This document shows, in pieces, positions 51,280 to 60,644 of a DNA stretch of 64,000 bases. Origin of the DNA: UBA1563 sp041671545 (GTDB lineage Bacteria > Bacteroidota > Ignavibacteria > Ignavibacteriales > Ignavibacteriaceae). How positions within the stretch are numbered: the first letter of the stretch is position 1; each line of letters begins with the position of its first letter. The notes under the pieces are model-generated. The model saw nothing but the letters and a program-made list of their open reading frames with translations. It ran no database searches and was not told where the DNA came from. The stretch lies in contig JBAZBI010000018.1 in NCBI GenBank assembly GCA_041671545.1, positions 1 to 64,000 on the forward strand, read 5' to 3'. Both the position numbers and the translations under genes were made by a program.

Positions 51280-53409
51280 TTATGAAACTAATGTTGCTGA
51301 AAAAACTTTTTTATTGTTGACTGAATAAACTATTTGCTCAAATTTCTTTTTATCCGAAAACGAAATGATGCCGGATAAATCTTTCTTGTAGAATGAAAAT
51401 GGTCCTTTCCCTCTTAAAGAAATATCGGAAAGTATTTGTTTAATGTGATCGTTTTCTTCATCCGTGTGAAAAGTAAAGTTACCGGGAGCGGATAGATAAT
51501 TCCTAAAACTTAAAATTAGCTCCGACGCCATTCGTAGTGGTAACCCAAAAACCGAAGGAACCGCGAATTCATCCGACCAGAATAAATTATCTTTAAAGCA
51601 AAGCGGCACTTGATAAGCAGATAAATAAAAATAGTATAAGGCCGACTTTTTCGTTCCGGTATAATTTGTTATGTAAAAAACTTTTTCGGTTTGATAGAGA
51701 AAAACCGAATCTCCGGTAGATGATTGAATAAATAAATTATTATAGATATCAGCTTTTATTTCCCATGCTTCAAAAAACTCCTTTTTGTCAAATGAACATT
51801 TCCATTTGACGATATCTCCAAGTGCAAAAGTAAAACTGTTCTTTACAATCTCATTAATTTCAACATTCTGAACACTTTCATTTTCGTCGGGATAGTCGAA
51901 AGTCTTTAATACAAATCCGGAAGGTGAATTGGAAATAAAATTAGACAGAGGAAACTTATATGTTTTATCTCCAATTTTATCACTTAACTGAAATTGAAAA
52001 TGAAGATGCGGATACGGAGATCGACCGCTATTACCGCACGTTGCCAGCAGTTCACCTTTTTTAATTGAATCTCCGACTTTTACTTTAACTGAATCGGCTT
52101 CTAAATGCGACAGAGCGGAAAACAATCCATATTCGTGTGCAAGCACAATTGTATTCCCCCAATTATGTTCAAGATTAACTTCGCCAATTAAATTGTCTTC
52201 AATAGTATCAACAACTTTTACCACTTCACCATCGAGCGGAGCGATGATTGGAAGATTGAAACAAAAGTAATCGCTTGTTTCTAAACCTTCGCCCGAATAT
52301 TGCGAATTATTCTTATCTGTAACCACAAAATCCCATGCATATTTCCATTCATCCTTGTGAGTTATTTCTCCGTCAAATCCCTGGGAGATAAACCACTCAC
52401 CGAAAAAGGGAAGCTCAGCAAAAACACCTTTAAAGTTATCAAATCTTTTTCGTTTTGTTTGGTGATAATAAAAATTTTCTTCAGGTGATCCGGGAGTAAA
52501 ATAAAGCAGCACTAAATCAGATTGCTCCTGTCTGAATTTTAAACTATAAATTGTTGTGAGTACAATTAAGTTAAACGGTAAAACTAAAATCGGGAGAGAA
52601 GAATCTAAAAAAATTCTGTGAAAGAATCCGCTGAAAACTACCACCATTAGAGAAGAAAGGAGGATTAGATAAATACTTTTTTTAGAAAGAATGATAAGAC
52701 TTCCACCCAAAGCTATCGCAGTAAGCAGTGAGTTAAATGCGATGATCATTGAGAGAGAACTTTCGAATTCAGGAAGCAGCAGCCAAAGAAATAGTCTTGC
52801 CGAGGCAAAGCTGATAAGCATAAAAATAAAATGAACTCGTGAAAAGAAAAATATTGCGATTAAAATAACTATACCGGCTGAGATGCTCGGCTGCAAAATT
52901 ATCAAAGCAATCGACTTAAAGAAAAGAGAAACTTCATCCGGCATGAAGGAGAAAAAAGTTTTGTCAATCAGAAAATGAGTGTTGCCACTCATCGTAGAAT
53001 AGTTTCCAAGAAATACTAAAAAAACATAAAGCGACAGAATGAAGGGAAGGCTGAGTCCCGGCAAATTAAATGCGGTTGCAAAATAATGTTCCAGCACGGC
53101 AGTTAAGAAAAAGGTAATGATGATAAAAATAGGAATGAGCAGGAGGAGCTGCAAATTCAGCGCAAAAAAATAAGTAGATGCGGCGCCAAGAAGAATTCCG
53201 TTGAATCCGTAAAACCCGTTTCTGATTTTTTCTTTATCAAACTTTAATGCGTAAGCAATTCCGTTTGAAAATGCAACGCCGAATAATCCCATCAAACCGA
53301 TTTCAGGCGAGAGAAGAGAAGCCGCTAAGATAGCGGCTCCAAACCATCTCCGGTTTGAAAAGAAAATTTGTGCGTAAGAGAAAAATATCCCGTCTAAAAA
53401 TAATTTCAT
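51280..53409 (-). CDS. Urea-transporter domain fused to M23 peptidase domain
   Basis: In this 709-aa protein, residues 1-290 show the two-fold UT channel fold: signature NGFYGFNGILLGAA at 64-77, LPGLSLPF at 116-123, and the second-half AFNSLLTAIALGG at 224-236. Residues about 330-475 form a LytM/M23 metallopeptidase with His351, Asp360 (THKDEWKYAWDF), His435 (LSHLEAD) and the HLH motif (468-470) in a GNSGRSPYPHLHF context, so the zinc site looks intact. Residues 480-709 are an unrecognised soluble domain. UT domains pass urea and small amides. M23 cuts peptidoglycan peptides. The start shares one base with the decarboxylase stop (TAATG). The combination is the oddest protein in the window. 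Confidence 0.9.
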   Translation of the reverse strand: MKLFLDGIFFSYAQIFFSNRRWFGAAILAASLLSPEIGLMGLFGVAFSNGIAYALKFDKEKIRNGFYGFNGILLGAASTYFFALNLQLLLLIPIFIIITFFLTAVLEHYFATAFNLPGLSLPFILSLYVFLVFLGNYSTMSGNTHFLIDKTFFSFMPDEVSLFFKSIALIILQPSISAGIVILIAIFFFSRVHFIFMLISFASARLFLWLLLPEFESSLSMIIAFNSLLTAIALGGSLIILSKKSIYLILLSSLMVVVFSGFFHRIFLDSSLPILVLPFNLIVLTTIYSLKFRQEQSDLVLLYFTPGSPEENFYYHQTKRKRFDNFKGVFAELPFFGEWFISQGFDGEITHKDEWKYAWDFVVTDKNNSQYSGEGLETSDYFCFNLPIIAPLDGEVVKVVDTIEDNLIGEVNLEHNWGNTIVLAHEYGLFSALSHLEADSVKVKVGDSIKKGELLATCGNSGRSPYPHLHFQFQLSDKIGDKTYKFPLSNFISNSPSGFVLKTFDYPDENESVQNVEINEIVKNSFTFALGDIVKWKCSFDKKEFFEAWEIKADIYNNLFIQSSTGDSVFLYQTEKVFYITNYTGTKKSALYYFYLSAYQVPLCFKDNLFWSDEFAVPSVFGLPLRMASELILSFRNYLSAPGNFTFHTDEENDHIKQILSDISLRGKGPFSFYKKDLSGIISFSDKKKFEQIVYSVNNKKVFSATLVS

Positions 53410-54785
53410 TAATGTTTGGTCTTACTTTGTTTAGAAGATTTTTTAAATTTCGCCGGTAAAATTTCTCTATCCAAAAGATATTCAAGATTTTCTGATTTCC
53501 TGATCAACTCAACGGTTCCGTCTTCCATTATCATTACAACATTCGGACGCATTTGGATAAACTGCATCCACTGCGTCATATCATAAGCGCCAACATATTC
53601 AATTACCAACTGATCGCCTTTATTTAACGGTGGAAGAACGATGCTTTCTCTTACACAGTCGATGTTCATGCAAAGCGGACCGTATAACGTAACATCTTCC
53701 GAGTGCATGCCGCTTTCTTGCGCCGGAGTAATTTTATGCTTATACCAAAAACTTGTGAACAAAATATTTACACCGGCATCAATAATAATTGCGCGGCGTT
53801 GATCAGCTAATCTTTTATTTGCAAGCACAGTCGAAAGTAAATATCCCGCATCATCAACTAAAGCGCGACCTGTTTCTAAGATTAACAGCGGCAATTCTTC
53901 CGTTTTAAATGAAGCGCTAAAAATTCCGGAGGCAATTGCGTCTGCAAATTGTTCAAAGGTTGGAACGATTTGTTCGGCAGGAAGATATTGCCCAAGAAGA
54001 GTATTATGTGAAGCGAATCCGCCTCCTAAGTCGAGATATTCTATTGCAATTCCTAAATCCGTTTTAATTGATTTTGCAAGTAAAGAAAGTTTTTGAGCTG
54101 CTAATCTATAGGCTTCGGCGGACATCATGTATGTTCCGATGTGTGAATGAAGTCCGATTAGCTGTAAATTTTTGTTGGCAGCTATGCGCTGAATTGCCTG
54201 CCATGCTTCACCGTTTTCAAGATTGAAACCAAAGCGATCCCATTTAGGATAAACGCCGACATCCATATTAACGCGGATGGCAACTTTAGCTTTTAGTTTT
54301 TCAGTTTCTGTAATCTCAATGATTTCATACAATTCATCAAAGTGATCGATATGGATTTTAGCGTTGTCTTTAATCGCGTTTAATAAAGCTTCCCTATTTT
54401 TATCGGGACCATTAAAAATAATGTGTTCTCCTTTTACTCCTAATTTTTTAGCTTTTTCATATTCAAAAGAAGAAACCACTTCAGCCCATGAATTTTCCTG
54501 ATGAAAAACAGAGCAAACTGCATCTAAATAATTTGTTTTATAAGACCAAGCGAATTGAACTTTGGGATAACGATTCTTAAAAATTCTGTTTGCGTTTTGC
54601 TGATTATTCCTGATCTGTTTTTCGGACATAACAAAAAGCGGCGAACCGAATTTTTCAGTTAACTCTTTAACTGCAACACCGTCAAGATGTGTTTTTGGCG
54701 GAGTCATCTGCCGTCCACCGTACTTATTCATCAAGCCGGAATAGTGTTTTGAAATTACCGGACGTTCATATCTTTTTTTTGTCAT
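53409..54785 (-). CDS. Fold-III PLP-dependent decarboxylase (LysA/ornithine-decarboxylase-like)
   Basis: The 458-aa product uses the ATG at 54785, which shares one base with the ATP-grasp stop (TAATG) and has GGGAG seven bases upstream. An ATG two codons earlier has worse spacing. Alanine-racemase-fold features are visible: Schiff-base lysine in FAWSYKTNYLDAVC, HSHIGTYM, DLGGGFASHN, and the decarboxylase loop GPLCMNID with its Cys-x3-Asp. Relatives decarboxylate diaminopimelate, ornithine, arginine or carboxynorspermidine. Substrate is not set by the visible residues. The neighbours suggest a specialised amine or amide product rather than lysine synthesis. Confidence 0.92.
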   Translation of the reverse strand: MTKKRYERPVISKHYSGLMNKYGGRQMTPPKTHLDGVAVKELTEKFGSPLFVMSEKQIRNNQQNANRIFKNRYPKVQFAWSYKTNYLDAVCSVFHQENSWAEVVSSFEYEKAKKLGVKGEHIIFNGPDKNREALLNAIKDNAKIHIDHFDELYEIIEITETEKLKAKVAIRVNMDVGVYPKWDRFGFNLENGEAWQAIQRIAANKNLQLIGLHSHIGTYMMSAEAYRLAAQKLSLLAKSIKTDLGIAIEYLDLGGGFASHNTLLGQYLPAEQIVPTFEQFADAIASGIFSASFKTEELPLLILETGRALVDDAGYLLSTVLANKRLADQRRAIIIDAGVNILFTSFWYKHKITPAQESGMHSEDVTLYGPLCMNIDCVRESIVLPPLNKGDQLVIEYVGAYDMTQWMQFIQMRPNVVMIMEDGTVELIRKSENLEYLLDREILPAKFKKSSKQSKTKH

Positions 54786-55819
54786 TACCATTCTCCCAAG
54801 GTTGCAATCGTTTCAAATTTTTTAATGTCTGTAATTAAATCCCAGGAACAACGGACAAAAATCTTTCCGATTTCATACGTGGTAAATGGTTTTACTTTTT
54901 TCCCGTAAGCAAGTTTTACTAATGCTGCAGGCAAGTTTTGTCCCGCTTGTGGAGCCAGGTAAACCCAAGCAGGTAAACGAGGATTGATCTCCAGAAGATA
55001 AAATTCACCCGTCTCTTTCGATTTCATAAATTCCAATTCCAGCCCGCTGCACCATTTAGTTTTTTCAATAATTTGATGAGCCATATCGATCAATGTTTTT
55101 TCTTTTATCGTGATCCCTGCCCAGCCTTTGCCTTTATCTGTAATGTAAAGTTTCCGCATCGCAACCGCGCCGGTTGTTCCGCCCTTACCATCGCCCAAAG
55201 CAACAACATTATATTCATCGCCTTTAATGTATTCCTGGATGATAATTGGATAACCCCATTTTGATTTAAGTTTGTTAAAATATGGAAGCACTTCTTCAAA
55301 ACTTTGCGCGATGTATGCTTCGTAGAAAATTCCTTTTACAACAACGGGGAACTTGAATTGTTTCTCAATTTTTTCAAGATCTCTTTGCGATTGGATCAAT
55401 ATATTTTTCGGAACATTAATATTATTCGCTTTGCAGAAATCGAACAATTTATCTTTCCCTCTGATATTCAGTTGTTCAAGCGTAGGAAGAAAAGTGCGAA
55501 TGCCAAGCGCTTTTAATTTCGGCTGAAGTTTTACAAATCCGTAGAGTTCAGAATCCAACGTTGGGATAATGAGATCCAATTTTTCTTTTTTGTGGATATA
55601 TGAAATGCGTTCCATCAAATTATCCAATCCGCTTGAAGGATAAGGGATGAGATAATAATTATCAACCAGGTCTTCCATGTAAATACCGGGTTCAAGGGAA
55701 TCGTAAATCAGTCCGGTAATTTTCCCGGAAAACTTTTTTTGTTCTTTTAAACTGCGGATTACAGGAATTCCGGGACCCGGATTATCAGTAGCGTTTAAGC
55801 CCGTTACAGCAATGTTCAT
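54785..55819 (-). CDS. Carbamoyl-phosphate-synthase-like ATP-grasp ligase
   Basis: The 344-aa protein has an N-terminal Rossmann-like domain (NIAVTGLNATDNPGPGIPV), a central ATP-grasp part with FPVVVKGIFYEAYIA and IIQEYIKGDEYNVVALGDG, and the metal-binding EINPRLPAWVYLAPQAG. It is a stand-alone ligase of the kind that forms carboxamide or peptide bonds through acyl phosphate. It overlaps the PqqD-like gene by ATGA and the decarboxylase by TAATG. A likely role is joining an amino acid or amine to another compound, with the PqqD-like protein presenting the partner. No substrate is deduced. Confidence 0.9.
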   Translation of the reverse strand: MNIAVTGLNATDNPGPGIPVIRSLKEQKKFSGKITGLIYDSLEPGIYMEDLVDNYYLIPYPSSGLDNLMERISYIHKKEKLDLIIPTLDSELYGFVKLQPKLKALGIRTFLPTLEQLNIRGKDKLFDFCKANNINVPKNILIQSQRDLEKIEKQFKFPVVVKGIFYEAYIAQSFEEVLPYFNKLKSKWGYPIIIQEYIKGDEYNVVALGDGKGGTTGAVAMRKLYITDKGKGWAGITIKEKTLIDMAHQIIEKTKWCSGLELEFMKSKETGEFYLLEINPRLPAWVYLAPQAGQNLPAALVKLAYGKKVKPFTTYEIGKIFVRCSWDLITDIKKFETIATLGEW

Positions 55820-56070
55820 ATTACCTCAATGAGCGAAAAATTTTTCAATTGATTGATGAAATCTTCATAATCTTTTTCGAGTAAACCCGCTTCGATATCA
55901 AATTCATTTACCAGTTGAGAGAATATCTCATCCTTCTCTTTTTTTTGTTGAAGAAGTTTAATAATGGTTTTCCCGGTTTCGTTTACGGTAAAGGTTTCAC
56001 CCGTTGAAGCGTGAAAGAGGAAACCGCTATCGCTTACGGCTAAATTTTCTTGAAGATGGTAATTAGTCAT
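55816..56070 (-). CDS. PqqD-like small protein (RiPP recognition element type)
   Basis: The 84-aa winged-helix protein has the PqqD pattern SGFLFHASTGETFTVNETGKTIIKLL in its first half and a helical FDIEAGLLEKDYEDFINQLKNF second half. PqqD-like proteins bind leader peptides and deliver them to modifying enzymes. Here the enzyme would be the ATP-grasp ligase. No radical-SAM gene and no obvious precursor peptide are near. It starts 13 bp after the T9SS-protein gene with AAGGAAC upstream, and ends in an ATGA overlap. Confidence 0.87.
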   Translation of the reverse strand: MTNYHLQENLAVSDSGFLFHASTGETFTVNETGKTIIKLLQQKKEKDEIFSQLVNEFDIEAGLLEKDYEDFINQLKNFSLIEVI

Positions 56071-56083
56071 TGTGTTCCTTTGG

Positions 56084-56923
56084 TTAGCGTAATAAAATCA
56101 TTTTTTTTGCTTGAGTGAAGGAGCCGCTGCGCATTTCGTAAAAGTAAATGCCCGTTGGCTGCTGCTGCCCTAATTCGTTTTTCCCGTTCCATACAACTTC
56201 ATGATCGCCGGGTTGAAATTCTGTCGTTAATAGTGTTTTAACTAATTCGCCCTGGATATTAAAAATTTTAATTGAAACGTTCCGGCGTTCAGTAATGGTA
56301 AAAGTAATTTTTGTTTCGGGATTGAATGGATTTGGAAAATTTTGTGCTAATGAAAATTTCGCCGGCTGTTCCATGCTCTGTACTCCCGTTACACCGGTGT
56401 TATAAATTTCATAATAATATTTGTTCTGATAAGGATATTCATTTTTTGCAACAATACATTCGAGTAATCCGTCGCCATTTAAATCTTTTAATGTTGGATA
56501 GGAATAGGAATAATCGGGAGATTTTTTCTGAAAAACGATATTCCCGGTAGTTATATCAATTATCTTGAACGATTGCAGATAACCGCTCGCGTCATCATAA
56601 GAAAGAGTATAAAATTCAACTTTGCCGTCACCCGTCAAATCATATCCGAGCGAATAAAATTGATACCCAGCCGCTTTTTCGCCTGCTGTAAAATTGTAAG
56701 TGTACTCCGGCGTTATTGAAAATCCGGTTGAACAAACATAAAAGCTGACCGAATCGGTAGTGTACAATCTTGAAAGCCAAATATCTCCCGATTTCTCAAA
56801 GCTGAACCATCCGGATGCAAAAGTCCCATCTATTGATCCCGAACTCCAAATGTTTTGCCACTGAGCGGGGACTTTTTCTACTAAAACTACCGTTAACAAT
56901 AAAAGGAAAATTATTTTTTTCAT
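56084..56923 (-). CDS. T9SS-exported protein with FG-GAP/EF-hand-like motifs
   Basis: The 279-aa protein is taken from the ATG at 56923 (AGAGAG upstream; signal peptide IIFLLLLTVVLVEKVPAQ). Upstream in-frame codons are rejected as they lack a leader. The middle has two Asp-rich loops, DLTGDGKVE and DLNGDGLLE, likely calcium sites of a propeller-like or VCBS-type domain. The C-terminal T9SS sorting domain (NFPNPFNPET ... MILLR) ends the protein. It lies 13 bp before the PqqD-like gene on the same strand, so it may be the first gene of that operon and its surface-exposed output. Confidence 0.85.
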   Translation of the reverse strand: MKKIIFLLLLTVVLVEKVPAQWQNIWSSGSIDGTFASGWFSFEKSGDIWLSRLYTTDSVSFYVCSTGFSITPEYTYNFTAGEKAAGYQFYSLGYDLTGDGKVEFYTLSYDDASGYLQSFKIIDITTGNIVFQKKSPDYSYSYPTLKDLNGDGLLECIVAKNEYPYQNKYYYEIYNTGVTGVQSMEQPAKFSLAQNFPNPFNPETKITFTITERRNVSIKIFNIQGELVKTLLTTEFQPGDHEVVWNGKNELGQQQPTGIYFYEMRSGSFTQAKKMILLR

Positions 56924-57182
56924 TTTGACTCTCTTTATTTCGTGTAATTTAACAAACATCGTACCAACGGCAATTGTTGGTTTTTCGCACATAGTCAAAC
57001 TCATTTCGCCTGGTGGAAAAAATGTATTTGCCTGAAGTTAATATTTCAGGTTAAAAACAAAGGAAATTACCCCAATTTATGAGGGGATATTCTAAAGAAA
57101 AATTTTTCACATTTCCTTTTACAATAGAAACTGTGATTTTTAAAAAGAAAATCCGCAAGATTTGAGCTTTAGTTCAATATGC

Positions 57183-58451
57183 TTACAACTTCAAGTCGAA
57201 TCCTTCCGATTTTGCAACATAAGCAGCGCAGGTAATATCACCGGTAACGTTTAAAACGGTTCTACACATGTCGAGTAATCTATCAACACCGAGAATAATT
57301 GCAATCCCTTCGCCGGGGACATTAACCATCGTTAAAACCATAATGAGCAGTGGAATTGAACCGGAAGGTACTCCGGCAGTTCCGATTGCGGTTAACACGC
57401 TCATAAGTAAAACAATTAGTTGTACTCCGAACGAAAGATGAACTCCGAAAACCTGCGCTAAAAAGAGAACGGTTATTCCTTCAAAAAGTGCCGTACCATT
57501 CATGTTCATGGTTGCCCCAAGCGGTAGAACAAATCCGGTGATGTGTGAAGGAATCCCGAGTTTTTCTTTTGAAACGGAAATTGTTGTCGGCAAAGTTGCA
57601 TTGCTTGAACTCGTTGAAAATGCAGTTATCATTACGGTTTCGATTTTCCGAAAAAAAAGTAGTGGGCTGTAGTTTGAAAAAAGTTTTATTAAAATTGGAA
57701 AAACCCCAAATTGATGTAATGCGAGTCCGAGTAGAACGGTAACGACGTACATACTTAAGGCGACTAAGAGTTCAAAACCAAATCGTGAAGTAACGCTAAA
57801 AATGAGTGCAAACACGCCGTACGGCGCTAATTTCATGGCAATATTGATAATAACAATTGTTATATCGTTGATGCCTTCCAAAAGACTTATGATCGGTTTG
57901 GCTTTTTCTTTGTTGATCAAGGTGAGTGCAATTCCGATCATCAAAGAAAAAAAGATCAATGCAAGCATATCGGGATTTGGTTTTGCAATTGCAGCTGCAG
58001 GATTTCGCGGAATTATGTTAATCAAAGTCTGAATGCCGAATTCTGTTTTTTCAGATGATTCTTTTAGTTCGACTGCTTGTCCCTGATAAGTGGTCAATAG
58101 TTTTGTTTTTGTTTTCTCAGGTAAATAATCGCCCGGTCGTATAATATTTACCAAAATCAACCCGATCGTAACTGCGAAAGCTGTAACCAGAAAAAAATAC
58201 ATTATCGTTTTGAATCCGATACGTCCGAGTTTTTTAAGATCGCCGATTTGAGCTACACCGAGAGAAAGGCTTGCAAACACAAGCGGAATCACCATCATGA
58301 TCAGAAGGTTTAAAAATATTTTCCCCAACGGATCTGAAATATATTTCTGAACGACTAACAAAAACGGAGTTGCCGGAAAATAAAGATTGCTCAAAACTCC
58401 GGCAATCGCACCCAGAATAAGACCGGTGAAAATTTTGGAATGTCTGCTCAT
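57183..58451 (-). CDS. Dicarboxylate/amino-acid:cation symporter (GltP/DctA family)
   Basis: The 422-aa DAACS transporter has the motifs SSSNATLPTTI, FVLPLGATMNMNGTALFEG and GVPSGSIPLLIM, and the family's eight membrane helices plus two hairpins. It takes up glutamate, aspartate or C4-dicarboxylates with Na+ or H+. It is a single minus-strand gene, divergent from the KdsC-like gene, and preceded on its downstream side by 259 bp of AT-rich sequence without a gene. Confidence 0.94.
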   Translation of the reverse strand: MSRHSKIFTGLILGAIAGVLSNLYFPATPFLLVVQKYISDPLGKIFLNLLIMMVIPLVFASLSLGVAQIGDLKKLGRIGFKTIMYFFLVTAFAVTIGLILVNIIRPGDYLPEKTKTKLLTTYQGQAVELKESSEKTEFGIQTLINIIPRNPAAAIAKPNPDMLALIFFSLMIGIALTLINKEKAKPIISLLEGINDITIVIINIAMKLAPYGVFALIFSVTSRFGFELLVALSMYVVTVLLGLALHQFGVFPILIKLFSNYSPLLFFRKIETVMITAFSTSSSNATLPTTISVSKEKLGIPSHITGFVLPLGATMNMNGTALFEGITVLFLAQVFGVHLSFGVQLIVLLMSVLTAIGTAGVPSGSIPLLIMVLTMVNVPGEGIAIILGVDRLLDMCRTVLNVTGDITCAAYVAKSEGFDLKL

Positions 58452-58633
58452 AATGAAGGTATCCTAAAATTTAATTGTGATTATAAATTAAAGAGATTTT
58501 GGAGAATTAGAAAGAGTTAATTATGAAAAACTCCCAAAGTGTGAAGCGATGGTTTTCAACAAGGTAAAAAGTTAAAAATTCCTTAGCTTTGAAAAACTTA
58601 TTTCCAATTTTGTTTAATAAAAGATAACGAACT

Positions 58634-59161
58634 ATGAGTCTCACAAAAAAAGAAATCTCCTCTAAACTAAAAAAAATCAAAATCGTTTTATCCGATATCG
58701 ACGGCGTGCTTACCGACGGCGGAATGTATTACACCGAAGACGGAATGGTGATGAAGAAATTTTTTGTAAAAGATGGAATGGGTACAACTCTGCTGAAAAA
58801 AGCCGGCTTGTTAACCGGAGTAATATCCACCGATGTTTCTTTGATAAACAAAACACGAGCTGAACGGTTGAAGATGGATTTTATTTTTCTTGGTGTTTGG
58901 GAGAAAGAAAAAACGCTTGATGAAATTTGCGAGCAGACAAAACTCTCTCCCCAAAATATTGCATTTATTGGGGATGATGTTAATGATTTGCTAATTCTAC
59001 AAAAAGTTGGTTTTGCCGCTTGCCCCGTTGATGCGGTTGATGAAGTAAAAAAGTTCGTTCACTATAAGTGCAAAAACAAAGGTGGCAAAGGCGCTTATCG
59101 CGAAGTTGCGGATTTAATTATAAAATATCACCATCGCAATTCCAATGAAAAAAATAATTAG
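58634..59161 (+). CDS. KdsC-like HAD phosphatase
   Basis: The 175-aa protein of the HAD subclass C0 (no cap) opens with VLSDIDGVLTDGGMYY and has KFFVKDGMGTTLLKKAG, FIGDDVNDLLILQKVG and the tetramer-forming C-terminal tail NKGGKGAYREVADLI typical of KDO-8-phosphate phosphatase. It removes phosphate from KDO-8-P for lipid A core synthesis or acts on a related nonulosonate. The next gene starts 17 bp inside its end. Confidence 0.9.
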   Translation: MSLTKKEISSKLKKIKIVLSDIDGVLTDGGMYYTEDGMVMKKFFVKDGMGTTLLKKAGLLTGVISTDVSLINKTRAERLKMDFIFLGVWEKEKTLDEICEQTKLSPQNIAFIGDDVNDLLILQKVGFAACPVDAVDEVKKFVHYKCKNKGGKGAYREVADLIIKYHHRNSNEKNN

Positions 59162-60644
59162 CAAAATATTGTTTGTAATGTTTATGACCACAATGATTCA
59201 TGCACAAAATATCCCGGAGGAAATTCAAAAAGAAATTGACTCCGGGGAATACACGAAAGCGCAGAAAATGATTTCCGAATATGTTGAGATGAACAAACTG
59301 CCTGATAGCGAAAAGGAAGCGCTGTTGTTTGAATCCGAACGGCTAGAGCGAGTTAAGAAAGATTTTACAAAAGACCGGGGGCAAATAAAAAGTGAATTTG
59401 AAAAAATGCTGCCGGGTATTCTGTTAGGAGATTTTCCGACTGCGGAATTTAGAAATAATGCAAAAAGGCCAGACTTTTCTCTCTTTGACCTGGAGAAATA
59501 TGAAATAGAGAAATCGCTGGAGATGAGGATTATTGATAGCCAAAGAAAATATTTTAAAAATGCCGTACCAAATCTTTTTCGCATAAATAAAAAATTAAAA
59601 AAACAGAAGGAAGAAATACTCGGTCCATCTGTTGATCGGTTGGGTGATTTCAAAAAAGCAATTGTTCCGGTGATTATTGCAGAAAGTGAAGCTAAAAGGA
59701 AGAAATTGGTTTACGAAGAAAACTTCAAAATCATTTATACACTCGCAGTAAGACCAAACGCGGTTCCGGCAGGAGAAATTGTTAAATGTTGGCTTCCGTA
59801 TCCGAAGGAGAATCATCCGCGCCAACAAAGGCTGAAATTGATTAAGACAAGTGAAGAAAAATTTATTGTCGCTCCCGATTCTGTTTTACAGCGAACAATT
59901 TATATGGAAAAGAAAGCGGAGAAAGATTCAGCAACAAAATTTACGGTTGAATATGAGATCACCGGATTTGCAGAATACAATGATATTTTTTCAAGAGGAG
60001 TCGTTCCTACGGATGATCCGAAGTTGAGTGAATATATTACGGAACGAGCACCGCACATTGTTTTTACTGATGAGATAAAAACTTTATCACAAAAAATTAT
60101 TGGAAATGAAACCAATCAACTTGAAAAAGTTAAAAAAATATTTACATGGATACACGACAATATTCCCTGGGCAAGTGCTCTTGAATATTCAACCATTCCA
60201 AATATCTCTGCATATTGTTTGGAGAATCTCCACGGCGATTGCGGAATTAAAACGCTTTTATTTATAACGCTCTGCCGCTACAATGGTATTCCCGCAGAAT
60301 GGCAAAGCGGTTGGATGCTGCATCCGGTGGAAGTTAATCTGCACGATTGGTGCGAGATTTATGTTCAGCCATTCGGCTGGGTTCCGGTAGATCAATCATT
60401 CGGTTTAATAAATTCTGAAGACGAAAAAGAAAAATATTTTTATATCGGCAATACCGATCCATATCACCTAATTGTTAATGACGATTATTCGCAGCCTCTC
60501 TTTCCGGTAAAAATTTTTCCACGGAGCGAAACGGTTGATTTTCAACGGGGAGAGGTTGAATGGAAAGGCGGAAATCTCTATTTTGACAAGTGGAATTATG
60601 ATTTAGATGTAAGTTATTCAAAGGGAAAAACATATGAGAAATAA
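59145..60644 (+). CDS. Exported transglutaminase-like protein
   Basis: The 499-aa protein has a signal peptide (ILFVMFMTTMIHAQ). A charged N-terminal helical part of about 190 residues carries repeated heptad-like Lys/Glu. The transglutaminase-fold domain shows KKIFTWIHDNIPWASALEYS, then the catalytic Cys in HGDCGIKTLLF, the His in NLHDWCEIYV and an Asp in VPVDQSF: a Cys-His-Asp set. It overlaps the KdsC-like gene by 17 bp. It may act as a periplasmic peptidase or amidase rather than cross-linker. Partner: the barrel gene that follows, with an 11-bp overlap. Confidence 0.87.
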   Translation: MKKIISKILFVMFMTTMIHAQNIPEEIQKEIDSGEYTKAQKMISEYVEMNKLPDSEKEALLFESERLERVKKDFTKDRGQIKSEFEKMLPGILLGDFPTAEFRNNAKRPDFSLFDLEKYEIEKSLEMRIIDSQRKYFKNAVPNLFRINKKLKKQKEEILGPSVDRLGDFKKAIVPVIIAESEAKRKKLVYEENFKIIYTLAVRPNAVPAGEIVKCWLPYPKENHPRQQRLKLIKTSEEKFIVAPDSVLQRTIYMEKKAEKDSATKFTVEYEITGFAEYNDIFSRGVVPTDDPKLSEYITERAPHIVFTDEIKTLSQKIIGNETNQLEKVKKIFTWIHDNIPWASALEYSTIPNISAYCLENLHGDCGIKTLLFITLCRYNGIPAEWQSGWMLHPVEVNLHDWCEIYVQPFGWVPVDQSFGLINSEDEKEKYFYIGNTDPYHLIVNDDYSQPLFPVKIFPRSETVDFQRGEVEWKGGNLYFDKWNYDLDVSYSKGKTYEK

